Assembly (NCBI RefSeq): GCF_011300875.1
Contig: NZ_CP049862.1
Span: 3,286,001-3,350,000 of the forward strand
DNA: 64,000 nt
Source of the DNA: Sanguibacter sp. HDW7
GTDB taxonomy: Bacteria; Actinomycetota; Actinomycetes; Actinomycetales; Cellulomonadaceae
Direction of reading: 5' to 3'
Shown: positions 52,877 through 61,265 of the stretch, piece by piece
How the letters are laid out: every line of letters begins with the position of its first letter
How positions within the stretch are numbered: the first letter of the stretch is position 1
Position numbers and translations under genes: made by a program
The notes under the pieces: model-generated
Seen by the model: only the letters and a program-made list of their open reading frames with translations
Told to the model about the DNA's origin: nothing
The model's database searches: none

Positions 52877-53542
52877 ATGTTCCGCCGCCATCTCACCGTC
52901 CAGCCCGACGAGAACGTCCTCGCCTTCCGCGACGGCGTCCTCCTCGGTGTGTTCGGCCCCGGTCGGCACCGTCGTCGGGGCCGCACCCGTGTCGTCCGTG
53001 TCGACACGCGTCGCAGGCTCCTCGTCCTCGCACCCCAGGACGTCCTCACGGCTGACGGCCTCGGCGTCCGAGCGACGCTCGCCGTGCGCTGGCGCGTCGT
53101 CGACCCCGTGACCTTCCACGCAGCGGCGACCGACGCCGAGGCCGAGATGCACCTCGCGGCGCAGATCGTGCTCCGCAGCGCGGTCGCGGCCGTCGATGCC
53201 GAGAACCTTGCGGCGCGGCCCGACGCCGTCGGGAGCGCCGCGCTCACGGCCGCGCTCGTGCCGGCGGCGACCGCCGTCGGCGTCGAGGTCGACGAGGTCG
53301 TCCTGCGCGACGTGATCCTGCCGCCCGCCGTCCGTGACGCGCGGACCGAGCTCGTCACGGCGCGGACCCGCGGGCAGGCGCGCCTCGAGGAGGCGCGGGC
53401 CGAGACCGCCGCGCTGCGGGCGCTCGCGAACGGTGCGCGGCTGCTCGAGGAGCACCCCGCGCTCGCGCGCGTGCGCCTCGTCGAGGCAGCCGGGCCCGGG
53501 ACGCAGCTCGTCCTCCACGTCGGGGACGACGCGAGGGCCTGA
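52877..53542 (+). CDS. SPFH/band 7 domain protein without membrane anchor
   Basis: 221 residues. Band-7/SPFH pattern: VQPDENVLAFRDGVLLGVFGPGRHRR at the start (split by length), RRLLVLAPQDVLTADGLGVR, the ALRWRV-type strand (LAVRWRVVDPVTF) and the long helix with VEVDEVVLRDVILPPAVRDA and an Ala/Glu/Arg-rich coiled coil. Slipins and stomatins normally have an N-terminal membrane hairpin; none is visible, so it may be soluble or bind a partner. ATG at 52877 with AAGGGGG upstream. Followed by a terminator and a large inverted repeat. Confidence 0.78.
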   Translation: MFRRHLTVQPDENVLAFRDGVLLGVFGPGRHRRRGRTRVVRVDTRRRLLVLAPQDVLTADGLGVRATLAVRWRVVDPVTFHAAATDAEAEMHLAAQIVLRSAVAAVDAENLAARPDAVGSAALTAALVPAATAVGVEVDEVVLRDVILPPAVRDARTELVTARTRGQARLEEARAETAALRALANGARLLEEHPALARVRLVEAAGPGTQLVLHVGDDARA

Positions 53543-53553
53543 GCCCCGACGCC

Positions 53554-53591
53554 ACGAGGCCGCCCGCACCACCCGGTGCGGGCGGCCTCGT
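53554..53591 (+). terminator. Terminator after the SPFH gene
   Basis: Perfect 17-bp stem (53554-53570 with 53575-53591) with an ACCC loop. Confidence 0.85.
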
Positions 53592-53593
53592 CG

Positions 53594-53669
53594 TCCCCCC
53601 TCCCGACGGATCGACGCCTTCCCCCCATCGTATGGGCGGAACGCGTCGATCCGTCGGGAACGAGGGGGA
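53594..53669. repeat. 76-bp interrupted palindrome
   Basis: Perfect 17-bp arms (53601-53617 with 53643-53659); the 25-bp middle is itself nearly self-complementary (TTCC.CCCAT / ATGGG.GGAA) and short C and G runs extend the arms outside. Could form a long hairpin or cruciform between the SPFH terminator and the sdh promoter. Confidence 0.7.
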
Positions 53670-53747
53670 CGTTGGGTCGTGCGGGGGACGGTGTGCGCCG
53701 TGAGTATTCCGGGCCTTGCGTCCCAGAGATCCATCCTGACGCCAACT

Positions 53748-53769
53748 TAGGTTTGTGACAGAAACCACA
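53748..53769 (+). promoter_or_regulatory. sdhC -10 element overlapped by a CRP/Rex-type operator
   Basis: -10-like TAGGTT at 53748-53753. TGTGACAGAAACCACA at 53754-53769 matches TGTGA-N6-TCACA except for one base. It covers the probable start point and abuts the AGGAGG of sdhC (53769-53774), which suits a repressor. Confidence 0.5.
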
Positions 53770-53780
53770 GGAGGTTGACG

Positions 53781-54590
53781 ATGGCCGACCCGCAGGACGT
53801 CAAGGACGTCGAACCCGCACCCGCGCCACCCGAGCGCCGCCCGCTCCCCGGGGCCGAGGCCGACGCGCTCGCCACCGGGCGCATCCGCGACACCCGCGTG
53901 CGCCCCGCCCCCGCCGTCCCGTCCTGGGTCCTCAAGCTGACGATGGCCGTCACGGGCGCGATCTTCGCGCTCTTCGTGCTCGTCCACATGGTCGGCAACC
54001 TCAAGATCTTCATGGACCCCGAGCACCTCAACACCTACGCGTACTGGCTGCGCACGGCGTTCGAGCCGCTGCTGCCGTACGAAGGCCTCCTGTGGATCAT
54101 GCGGATCGTGCTGCTCGTGTGCCTCGTCGCGCACGTCACCGCCGCCGTCATGATCTCCTCCCGCGCCCGCGCCTCCCGCGGCCCCCGCAAGCGTCGCGGC
54201 ATGACGAACCTACGGTCCTTCGCGGCCCGCAACATGCTCGTCACCGGCACCGTGCTCCTCGCGTTCATCATCTTCCACCTGCTCGACCTCACCCTCGGCA
54301 AGGCCGTCGCCCCGAGCGACTACCAGCACATCGAGAACGGTCAGGCGTACGCGTACCAGAACGTCGTCGCGAGCTTCTCCCGCTGGCCCGTCGCCGCGTT
54401 CTACATGCTCGCGCTGCTCGTCCTCTTCGTGCACCTCGCCCACGGCCTGTGGACCGTCGTGCAGGACCTCGGCGCCACCGGCCGCCGCACCCGCGCCGTC
54501 GGCCTCTTCCTCGCCGGGGCGATCCCCCTCGCGATCCTCCTCGGCAACATCCTCATCCCGATCGCCGTGCTGACAGGAGTCGTCAAGTGA
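53781..54590 (+). CDS. sdhC: Succinate dehydrogenase cytochrome b subunit (b558 family)
   Basis: 269-residue membrane anchor of complex II with five helices (ALFVLVHMVGNLKIFMDP with a heme-ligand His, IVLLVCLVAHVTAAVM, GTVLLAFIIFHLLDLTLG, FYMLALLVLFVHLAHGLW, LFLAGAIPLAILLGNILIP). A single large subunit that binds two b hemes is the menaquinone-linked type found in Bacillus and many Actinobacteria; no SdhD is needed. An Ala/Pro-rich N-terminal tail of about 50 residues precedes helix 1. ATG at 53781 with AGGAGG 6 bases upstream. Overlaps sdhA by GTGA. Confidence 0.93.
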   Translation: MADPQDVKDVEPAPAPPERRPLPGAEADALATGRIRDTRVRPAPAVPSWVLKLTMAVTGAIFALFVLVHMVGNLKIFMDPEHLNTYAYWLRTAFEPLLPYEGLLWIMRIVLLVCLVAHVTAAVMISSRARASRGPRKRRGMTNLRSFAARNMLVTGTVLLAFIIFHLLDLTLGKAVAPSDYQHIENGQAYAYQNVVASFSRWPVAAFYMLALLVLFVHLAHGLWTVVQDLGATGRRTRAVGLFLAGAIPLAILLGNILIPIAVLTGVVK

Positions 54591-56551
54591 CCACCGAGTT
54601 CCACGCACCCGACGCCATCGTCGACGGCGTCGAGATCGGCGAGATCCTCGACGGCCAGATCCCCGACGGCGACCCCCGCACCGCCTGGGAACGCCGCCGG
54701 CTCGGCTACAAGCTCGTCAACCCCGCCAACCGGCGCAAGTTCCGCGTCATCGTCATCGGCACCGGCCTCGCCGGCGCCGGCGCCGCCGCCGCGCTCGGCG
54801 AGCTCGGCTACGACGTCCACGCATTCACGTACCACGACGCCCCCCGCCGCGCGCACTCCGTCGCCGCCCAGGGCGGCATCAACGCGGCCCGCGCCCGCAA
54901 GGTCGACAACGACTCCGTCGACCGCTTCGTCATCGACACCGTCAAGGGAGGCGACTTCCGCGGCCGCGAGGCCGACGCCTTCCGCCTCGGCGAGGAGTCC
55001 GTCCGCGTCATCGACCACCTCGCCGCGATCGGCGCACCCTTCGCCCGCGAGTACGGCGGCCAGCTCGCCACCCGCTCCTTCGGCGGCGTCCAGGTCTCCC
55101 GCACCTACTACACGCGAGGGCAGACGGGCCAGCAGCTGCAGATCGCCAGCGCCCAGGCGCTCCTGCGTCAGGTCGACGCGGGCACCGTCACCCTCCGCAC
55201 CCGTCACGAGATGCTCGACCTCGTCGTCGAGGACGGGCGAGCCCAGGGCGTCGTCGTGCGCAACCTCCTCACCGGGGAGATCAGCGCGCACACCGCCCAC
55301 GCCGTCGTCCTCGCGACCGGCGGCTACGGCAACGTCTTCTACTTCTCCACGCTCGCCAAGAACTCCAACGCCTCGGCCGCCTGGCGGGCCGTGCAGCGCG
55401 GTGCGCTCCTCGCGAGCCCGAGCTTCATCCAGTTCCACCCGACCGCCTTGCCCGTCTCGAGCCGCTGGCAGTCCAAGACCATCCTCATGAGCGAGTCGCT
55501 CCGCAACGACGGCCGCATCTGGGTCCCGGCCAAGGCCGACGACACGCGCGCCCCCGGCGACATCCCCGAGGACGAGCGCGACTACTACCTCGAGCGCAAG
55601 TACCCGGCCTTCGGCAACCTCACCCCGCGCGACGTCGCCTCCCGCAACGCCCACGAGCAGATCCAGGCCGGCCGCGGCGTCGGCCCGCTGAAGAACTCCG
55701 TCTACCTCGACTTCCGCGACGCCATCAAGCGCGTCGGGAAGAAGAAGATCGCCGAGCGCTACGGCAACCTCTTCGAGATGTACACCCACGCGACCGGCGA
55801 GGACCCGTACACCGAGCCCATGCGCATCGCCCCCGGCGCCCACTTCACCATGGGCGGCCTGTGGTCCGACTACGACCAGATGACGTCCGTCCCCGGGCTC
55901 TTCGTCGGAGGCGAGGCCGGCTGGGGCTACCACGGCGCGAACCGCCTCGGCGCGAACTCGCTGCTCTCCGCCTGCGTCGACGGCTGGTTCACCCTGCCGT
56001 ACTCCGTGCCCAGCTACCTCGCGCCCCTGCTCGGCACGTCGCGGCTCGCCGACGACGCGCCCGTCGTCACCGAGGCCGTCGACCGCGCCGAGGCGCGCGT
56101 CGCCAAGCTCCTCGCGATCCAGGGGGAGCACGGCCCGACGTACTTCCACCGCGAGCTCGGCGACATCCTCTACGAGGGCTGCGGCGTCGTCCGCACCAAG
56201 GAGTCGCTCACGACCGCGATCGAGAAGATCCGCGCCCTCAGCGCGCGCTTCTGGACCGAGCTGCGCGTTCTCGGCGACGACGACCGCCTCAACCAGGAGC
56301 TCGAGAAGGCCGGCCGCGTCGCCGACTACCTCGAGCTCGCCGAGCTCATGTGCATCGACGCCCTCGACCGCGAGGAGTCGTGCGGCGCCCACTTCCGCGC
56401 CGAGCACGAGGCCGACGGCGAGGCGCTCCGCGACGACAACCTCTGGGCCTTCGTCTCCGCGTGGGGCGTGCCCGGCGACGGGCGCTTCGTCCGCCACGCC
56501 GAACCCCTGAACTTCGACGCCGTCCCGCTCACGAGGAGGAACTACAAGTGA
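54587..56551 (+). CDS. sdhA: Succinate dehydrogenase/fumarate reductase flavoprotein subunit
   Basis: 654-residue FAD subunit. FAD site VIVIGTGLAGAGAAAALGEL near residue 44, the covalent-FAD histidine in RRAHSVAAQGGINAA near residue 84, substrate segments QFHPTALPVS and the conserved HFTMGGLWSDYDQ and GGEAGWGYHGANRLGANSLL. Oxidises succinate to fumarate in the TCA cycle; this type with a di-heme anchor can also reduce fumarate. GTG start overlaps the sdhC stop, and its stop overlaps the sdhB GTG. Confidence 0.96.
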   Translation: MTTEFHAPDAIVDGVEIGEILDGQIPDGDPRTAWERRRLGYKLVNPANRRKFRVIVIGTGLAGAGAAAALGELGYDVHAFTYHDAPRRAHSVAAQGGINAARARKVDNDSVDRFVIDTVKGGDFRGREADAFRLGEESVRVIDHLAAIGAPFAREYGGQLATRSFGGVQVSRTYYTRGQTGQQLQIASAQALLRQVDAGTVTLRTRHEMLDLVVEDGRAQGVVVRNLLTGEISAHTAHAVVLATGGYGNVFYFSTLAKNSNASAAWRAVQRGALLASPSFIQFHPTALPVSSRWQSKTILMSESLRNDGRIWVPAKADDTRAPGDIPEDERDYYLERKYPAFGNLTPRDVASRNAHEQIQAGRGVGPLKNSVYLDFRDAIKRVGKKKIAERYGNLFEMYTHATGEDPYTEPMRIAPGAHFTMGGLWSDYDQMTSVPGLFVGGEAGWGYHGANRLGANSLLSACVDGWFTLPYSVPSYLAPLLGTSRLADDAPVVTEAVDRAEARVAKLLAIQGEHGPTYFHRELGDILYEGCGVVRTKESLTTAIEKIRALSARFWTELRVLGDDDRLNQELEKAGRVADYLELAELMCIDALDREESCGAHFRAEHEADGEALRDDNLWAFVSAWGVPGDGRFVRHAEPLNFDAVPLTRRNYK

Positions 56552-57297
56552 GGCTCACCCTGGAGGTCTGGCGACAGACCGACCCCGCGGACGCCGGCCG
56601 CTTCGAGACGCACGTCGTCGACGACGCCACGCCCGAGATGAGCGTCGTCGAGCTCCTCGACCGCCTCAACGAGTCCATCGTCGAGGACGGGCGCGAACCC
56701 GTCGCATTCGAGTCCGACTGCCGCGAAGGCATCTGCGGCGCGTGCGGTGTGACCGTCGACGACCGGCCCCACGGCCCTCAGTCGAACACCCCGTCGTGCC
56801 ACCAGCGGCTCTCCTCCTGGAAGGACGGCGAGACCGTCCGCATCGAGCCCCTGCGCTCAGGTGCGTACCCCGTCGTCCGCGACCTCGTCGTCGACCGCTC
56901 CGCGCTCGACCGCATCGTCCGTGCCGGCGGTCACGTCGCGATCCAGGCCGGCACCGCGCCTGACGCCGACACGACCGCCGTCGACCACGCCCTCGCCGAG
57001 ATGGCACTCGACTTCGCAGCCTGCATCGGCTGCGGAGCCTGCGTCGCCGCGTGCCCCAACGGGGCCGCGCACCTCTTCGTCGGGTCCAAGCTGCAGCACC
57101 TCGCATCCCTCCCTGGGGGCAAGGAGGAACGCGGCAAGCGGGCTCGCGCGATGATCGCCGAGATGGAGCAGGACTTCGGTCCGTGCTCGTCGTTCGGCGA
57201 GTGCGCCGACGTGTGCCCCGCGGGCATCCCGCTCGCCGCGATCGCCGTGGTCAACCGAGAGAGAATGAGGGTGGTGCTCCGGGGCAAGAACAACTGA
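56548..57297 (+). CDS. sdhB: Succinate dehydrogenase/fumarate reductase iron-sulfur subunit
   Basis: 249-residue subunit that passes electrons from FAD to the heme anchor. [2Fe-2S] ligands Cys58, Cys63, Cys66 and Cys84 (CREGICGAC ... CHQ), [4Fe-4S] ligands Cys159, Cys162, Cys165 with CIGCGACVAACP, and a later CSSFGECADVCP cluster for [3Fe-4S]. GTG start overlaps sdhA (GTGA). Length fits the short type. Completes the sdhCAB operon. Confidence 0.96.
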   Translation: MRLTLEVWRQTDPADAGRFETHVVDDATPEMSVVELLDRLNESIVEDGREPVAFESDCREGICGACGVTVDDRPHGPQSNTPSCHQRLSSWKDGETVRIEPLRSGAYPVVRDLVVDRSALDRIVRAGGHVAIQAGTAPDADTTAVDHALAEMALDFAACIGCGACVAACPNGAAHLFVGSKLQHLASLPGGKEERGKRARAMIAEMEQDFGPCSSFGECADVCPAGIPLAAIAVVNRERMRVVLRGKNN

Positions 57298-57414
57298 CCA
57301 GAGGTTTCTCCTCACGGCGGCAATGGAGCCGCCCGACGAGGCCGGCAACGACGCCGTCCTCTCGCCCCGCAACGCGCACCGTCGCTCGTTGCCATGGACG
57401 AAACGGAGATCACA

Positions 57415-58869
57415 ATGTCTCAGCAGTACCGCACGGAGGTCGACCTCCTCGGGCCCAAGGACGTCCCCGCGGAGGCCTACTACGGCGTCCACACGCAGCG
57501 GGCGATCGAGAACTTCACGATCAGCCCCACGCGGATCGGCGACGTGCCCGAGTTCGTGCGCGCCATGGTCCAGGTGAAGAAGGCCTCGGCCCTCGCCAAC
57601 AAGGACATGTACACCCTGCCCGCTGACGTCGCGGACTCGATCGTCGCCGCGTGCGACGCGATCCTCGACGAGGGCCGCTGCATGGACCAGTTCCCCATCG
57701 ACGTCTTCCAGGGCGGCGCCGGGACGAGCGTCAACATGAACACGAACGAGGTCGTCGCGAACCTCGCCCTCGAGCTCCGAGGGCTCCCCAAGGGGGCGTA
57801 CGACGTCATCAACCCCAACGACCACGTCAACCAGTGCCAGTCCACGAACGACGCCTACCCGACGGGCTTCCGGCTCGCGGTCCACGCCGTCGTCGAGGAC
57901 CTCCGCACCGAGCTCGGCCGGCTGGCCGAGGCGTTCGACGCCAAGGGCGTCGAGTTCGCCGACGTCCTCAAGATGGGACGCACCCAGCTCCAGGACGCCG
58001 TGCCCATGACCCTCGGGCAGGAGTTCGGCGCGTTCGGGCTCCTCATGCGCGAGGAGATGCGCTACCTGGGCCGCCAGATCGAGCTGCTGCTCGAGGTCAA
58101 CCTCGGCGCCACCGCGATCGGCACCGGCATCAACACGCCGCTCGGCTACCCCGAGCGTGCCGTGGCCCGCCTCGCCGAGGTCACCGGCCTGCCGACCGTC
58201 TCCGCCGAGAACCTCATCGAGGCGACGAGCGACACCGGCGCATACGTCGCCGTGCACGCCGGGCTCAAGCGGGTCGCCGCGAAGCTCGGCATGATCTGCA
58301 ACGACCTGCGCCTGCTGTCGTCCGGCCCGCGCGCCGGCCTCGGCGAGATCAACCTGCCCGAGCTCCAGGCGGGCTCGTCGATCATGCCCGCCAAGGTCAA
58401 CCCCGTCCTGCCCGAGGTCGTCAACCAGGTGTGCTTCAAGGTCGTCGGCAACGACGTCACGCTCACCATGGCCGCCGAGGCCGGACAGCTCCAGCTCAAC
58501 GTCATGGAGCCCGTCATCGCCCAGTGCGTCTTCGAGTCCGTGTCGCTCCTGCGCAACGCGGCCCGCACGCTGCGCGAGAAGTGCGTCGACGGCATCACCG
58601 CCAACGCCGACGTGTGCCTCGCGTACGTCATGGGGTCGATCGGCATCGTCACGTATCTCAACCCGGTGATCGGTCACCACAACGGCGACCTCGTCGGCAA
58701 GGAGTGCGCCCGTTCCGGGCGCTCCGTGCGCGAGGTCGTGCTCGAGATGGGCCTGCTCGACGAGGTGGCGCTGGACGAGATCCTCTCGCCGGCCAACCTC
58801 ATGCGACCGCAGTACAGCGGTCACCTCTACACCCCCGACGATGTCACGAGACAGGTGGACGCGCGATGA
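57415..58869 (+). CDS. aspA: Aspartate ammonia-lyase
   Basis: 484-residue aspartase: L-aspartate to fumarate plus ammonia. Belongs to the fumarase/aspartase superfamily; the signature [11 protein letters not shown] is at 320-330, with the catalytic Ser loop, and [18 protein letters not shown] near residue 125. The start is ATG 57415 because GGAG lies 7 bases upstream; an upstream ATG at 57394 has no such signal. Fumarase is the main alternative, but the sequence is closer to aspartase, and the coupled Dcu transporter supports it. The stop overlaps the Dcu ATG (ATGA). Confidence 0.92.
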   Translation: MSQQYRTEVDLLGPKDVPAEAYYGVHTQRAIENFTISPTRIGDVPEFVRAMVQVKKASALANKDMYTLPADVADSIVAACDAILDEGRCMDQFPIDVFQGGAGTSVNMNTNEVVANLALELRGLPKGAYDVINPNDHVNQCQSTNDAYPTGFRLAVHAVVEDLRTELGRLAEAFDAKGVEFADVLKMGRTQLQDAVPMTLGQEFGAFGLLMREEMRYLGRQIELLLEVNLGATAIGTGINTPLGYPERAVARLAEVTGLPTVSAENLIEATSDTGAYVAVHAGLKRVAAKLGMICNDLRLLSSGPRAGLGEINLPELQAGSSIMPAKVNPVLPEVVNQVCFKVVGNDVTLTMAAEAGQLQLNVMEPVIAQCVFESVSLLRNAARTLREKCVDGITANADVCLAYVMGSIGIVTYLNPVIGHHNGDLVGKECARSGRSVREVVLEMGLLDEVALDEILSPANLMRPQYSGHLYTPDDVTRQVDAR

Positions 58870-60191
58870 TGATGGCAGTGCAGTTCCTGGTCGTCCTGGC
58901 GGCGATCTTCCTCGGTGCGCGACTCGGCGGCATCGGGATCGGCTTCGCGGGCGGACTCGGTGTCCTCGTCCTCGCGCTTCTCGGCGTCACTCCCGGCAAC
59001 ATGCCGCTCGACGTCGTCTCGATCATCATGTCGGTCATCGCCGCGATCGCGGCGATGCAGGTCGCAGGTGGCATGGACTACCTCGTCGACCTGGCGGACA
59101 GGGCACTGCGGAAGAACCCGAAGTACCTCAACTTCCTCGCGCCCGTCATCACCTACCTCATGACGATCATGGCGGGCACCGGACACACGGCGTTCTCGAC
59201 GATGCCCGTCATCACCGAGGTCGCCAAGGAGAACGACATCCGGCCTGCGAGGCCTCTGTCGATCGCCGTCGTCGCCTCGCAGATCGCCATCACCGCGTCG
59301 CCCATCTCCGCGGCCGTCGTCTTCTTCTCGGGCATGCTCGAGGAGGCCGGCACGGGCGTCGACTACATCACGCTCCTCATGGTCGCGATCCCGTCGACGT
59401 TCCTCGCGTGCATGGCGACCGCGGCGATCATGATGGCGATCGACAAGGTGCGCGGCACGTCGAAGCTCTCGACGCTGCCGGAGTACCAGCGCCGGCTCGA
59501 GGCCGGGACCGTCGCTCCGCCGACGGGTCGCCAGGCGCGCGAGATCACCAAGGGCGCCCGCCTCTCGGTGCTCATCTTCTGCCTCGGCCTGCTCACCGTC
59601 ATGACGTACGCGACGATCATCAGCGACAAGGTCGGTCTCGTCGAGGAGCCCGTCATGGGCCGCGACGCGGCGATCATCTCGATCATGCTCGGCATCGCCG
59701 CGATCATCGTCATCGTCTGCAAGGTCCAGACCGCCGAGATCCTCGGCGCGTCGACCTTCAAGTCCGGCATGTCGGCCGCGATCTGCGTGCTCGGCGTCGC
59801 CTGGCTCGGCACGACGTTCGTCAAGGCGCACGAGGAGGCCATCCTCACGGCGTCCGGCGACCTGCTGCGGGACAACACGTGGCTGCTCGCGATCATCCTC
59901 GTCTTCGCCGCCGCGCTCCTGTACTCGCAGGCCGCGACGTCGAAGGCGCTCATGCCGCTCGCCGTCGTCGCCGGCGTCTCGCCGCTCGGCATGGTCGCGG
60001 CCTTCCCGGCCGTGTCCGCCCTCTTCATCCTCCCGACGTACCCGACGCTGCTCGCGGCCGTCGAGATGGATGACACGGGGTCGACGCAGATCGGCAAGGC
60101 GATCTTCAACCACCCGTTCCTCGTGCCAGGGCTCATCAACATCGCGATCGCGGTGGGGCTCGGCTACGGCTTCGGGGTGCTCGCGATCTGA
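58866..60191 (+). CDS. Anaerobic C4-dicarboxylate transporter, DcuA/DcuB family
   Basis: 441-residue membrane antiporter with about 10-12 helices that exchanges aspartate, fumarate and succinate. Recognisable: [21 protein letters not shown], the [20 protein letters not shown] segment, [19 protein letters not shown] and [21 protein letters not shown]. Three tandem ATGs (58866, 58869, 58872) are possible. Translationally coupled to aspA, so uptake of aspartate and export of succinate likely go with aspartase. DcuA and DcuB cannot be told apart here. Confidence 0.92.
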   Translation: MMMAVQFLVVLAAIFLGARLGGIGIGFAGGLGVLVLALLGVTPGNMPLDVVSIIMSVIAAIAAMQVAGGMDYLVDLADRALRKNPKYLNFLAPVITYLMTIMAGTGHTAFSTMPVITEVAKENDIRPARPLSIAVVASQIAITASPISAAVVFFSGMLEEAGTGVDYITLLMVAIPSTFLACMATAAIMMAIDKVRGTSKLSTLPEYQRRLEAGTVAPPTGRQAREITKGARLSVLIFCLGLLTVMTYATIISDKVGLVEEPVMGRDAAIISIMLGIAAIIVIVCKVQTAEILGASTFKSGMSAAICVLGVAWLGTTFVKAHEEAILTASGDLLRDNTWLLAIILVFAAALLYSQAATSKALMPLAVVAGVSPLGMVAAFPAVSALFILPTYPTLLAAVEMDDTGSTQIGKAIFNHPFLVPGLINIAIAVGLGYGFGVLAI

Positions 60192-60218
60192 CCCTCGGGC
60201 CCAGGGCCTGAGGTGGCT

Positions 60219-60261
60219 CGATAGCCGATCCGTGCGCGGCACGCGCACGGATCGGCTATCG
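60219..60261 (+). terminator. Terminator after the dcu gene
   Basis: Perfect 20-bp stem (60219-60238 with 60242-60261) with a GCA loop. Confidence 0.9.
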
Positions 60262-60296
60262 GCCTCTCGGGGGTCGGGACGGGGGAGGATGTCCCC

Positions 60297-60728
60297 ATGA
60301 CCGCGCACGAGCTCCGCGACCCGTCGTCCCGCGCCGCCCGCACGGGCGTCGTCGTCCGCACCGTCCTCGCGACCGCGGTCGTCGGCGCACTCGCGGCCTG
60401 CGTCGGGACGATCCTCGTCGCGCCCGACGAGCTGCCGCTAGCGCTCCTCGTGGGGCTGGTGGTCGGGGCCGTCCTCGGCGCTCTGGTGGCTCCCTTGCTG
60501 CTGGGGCGCGGAGCGTCGACCGGGACCGTGAGCGTCGCCGACCGCGCCGTCCTCGGGACGGTCGGCGCGATCGTCGGCGGCGGAGCGTGGGTGCTCGTGT
60601 GGGAGCTGCTGCCCGGGCCCGTGCAGGGAGCCGAGCTCGCGTGGCCGCTCGTCGTCTCGGCGCTGTTCGCCGCAGTGTGCGGGGTGTTCGGCTACGGCTG
60701 GTGCGTCGCACCGCTGCGCCGGGACTGA
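60297..60728 (+). CDS. Small integral membrane protein, unknown function
   Basis: 143 residues with four hydrophobic segments (VVVRTVLATAVVGALAACVGT, LALLVGLVVGAVLGALVAPLL, AVLGTVGAIVGGGAWVLVW, WPLVVSALFAAVCGVFGYGW). No known family is evident. ATG at 60297 with GGGAGG 9 bases upstream. Located between the dcu terminator and a repeat-rich non-coding block. Codon use is like the neighbours. Confidence 0.7.
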   Translation: MTAHELRDPSSRAARTGVVVRTVLATAVVGALAACVGTILVAPDELPLALLVGLVVGAVLGALVAPLLLGRGASTGTVSVADRAVLGTVGAIVGGGAWVLVWELLPGPVQGAELAWPLVVSALFAAVCGVFGYGWCVAPLRRD

Positions 60729-60740
60729 GGCGGTGCGGGC

Positions 60741-60900
60741 GCGCTGGCGCAGCGGCGCCGTTCGCCGCGCACATGCCCGCGCACGCGCCCGCGCCCACGC
60801 GCGGCGTCCTTCCCCGCGCACACGCGCCTTTCAGGCGTGCACGCGGGTCCAAACCCGCGCCCAGGCCTGAGAACCGCGCGCGGGCCGGCAGGCGGCTGCG
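60741..60900 (+). repeat. GC-rich repeat, copy A
   Basis: About 160 bp, imperfect direct copy of 61082-61231. Shared parts: GCGCTGGCGCAG at the start, CGCGCACACGCGCCTTTCAGG-like middle, a GCGGGTCCAAACCCGC hairpin, and GGCCGGCAGGCGGCTGCG at the end. No gene visible. Confidence 0.75.
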
Positions 60901-60990
60901 GCCGGAGGCCGCGGCGGGGCCGATGGTCGCGGCCGGGGCCGGGGCCGGGGCCGGTGGCTACGACGGCGGACGCGGCGGGGCCGGGCGCGT

Positions 60991-61052
60991 ACCCGCAAGT
61001 TTGTGCCGTACCCGCAGGTTCAGACTTGCGGGTAAGGCACAAACTTGCGGGT
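60991..61052. repeat. Nested palindrome
   Basis: Outer arms 17 bp, perfect (60991-61007 with 61036-61052); inner arms ACCCGCA 61010-61016 with TGCGGGT 61027-61033. Lies between repeat copies A and B. Confidence 0.9.
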
Positions 61053-61080
61053 AGGCGGGTAGGCGGGTAGGCGGGGCGGG
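61049..61080 (+). repeat. G-quadruplex-type tract (GGCGGGTA repeats)
   Basis: Five G-runs of 3 or more (61049-51, 61057-59, 61065-67, 61073-76, 61078-80) with loops of 5, 5, 5 and 1 bases, from tandem GGCGGGTA units. Confidence 0.75.
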
Positions 61081-61081
61081 T

Positions 61082-61231
61082 GCGCTGGCGCAGCCGAGCC
61101 GTACCGCGGGCCAGCGCCCAGCGCCCAGCGCGCGGCGCCGTTCCCCGCGCACGCGCGCTTTTCAGGTGTGCGCGCGGGTTCAATCCCGCGCGTGGGCCTG
61201 AAAGCCGCGCGTAGGCCGGCAGGCGGCTGCG
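61082..61231 (+). repeat. GC-rich repeat, copy B
   Basis: About 150 bp, imperfect direct copy of 60741-60900; ends 34 bp before the stop of the AspT-like gene. Contains the hairpin CGCGGGTTCAATCCCGCG. Confidence 0.75.
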
Positions 61232-61265
61232 TCGGGGGCGGGCCGGACGGGCCCGGTCGGTCGGG

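Noticed and set aside
60587-61183. Open frames over the repeat block after the small membrane protein
   Set aside because: They are composed of repeats and Arg/Ala/Gly only; none has a ribosome binding site or domain.
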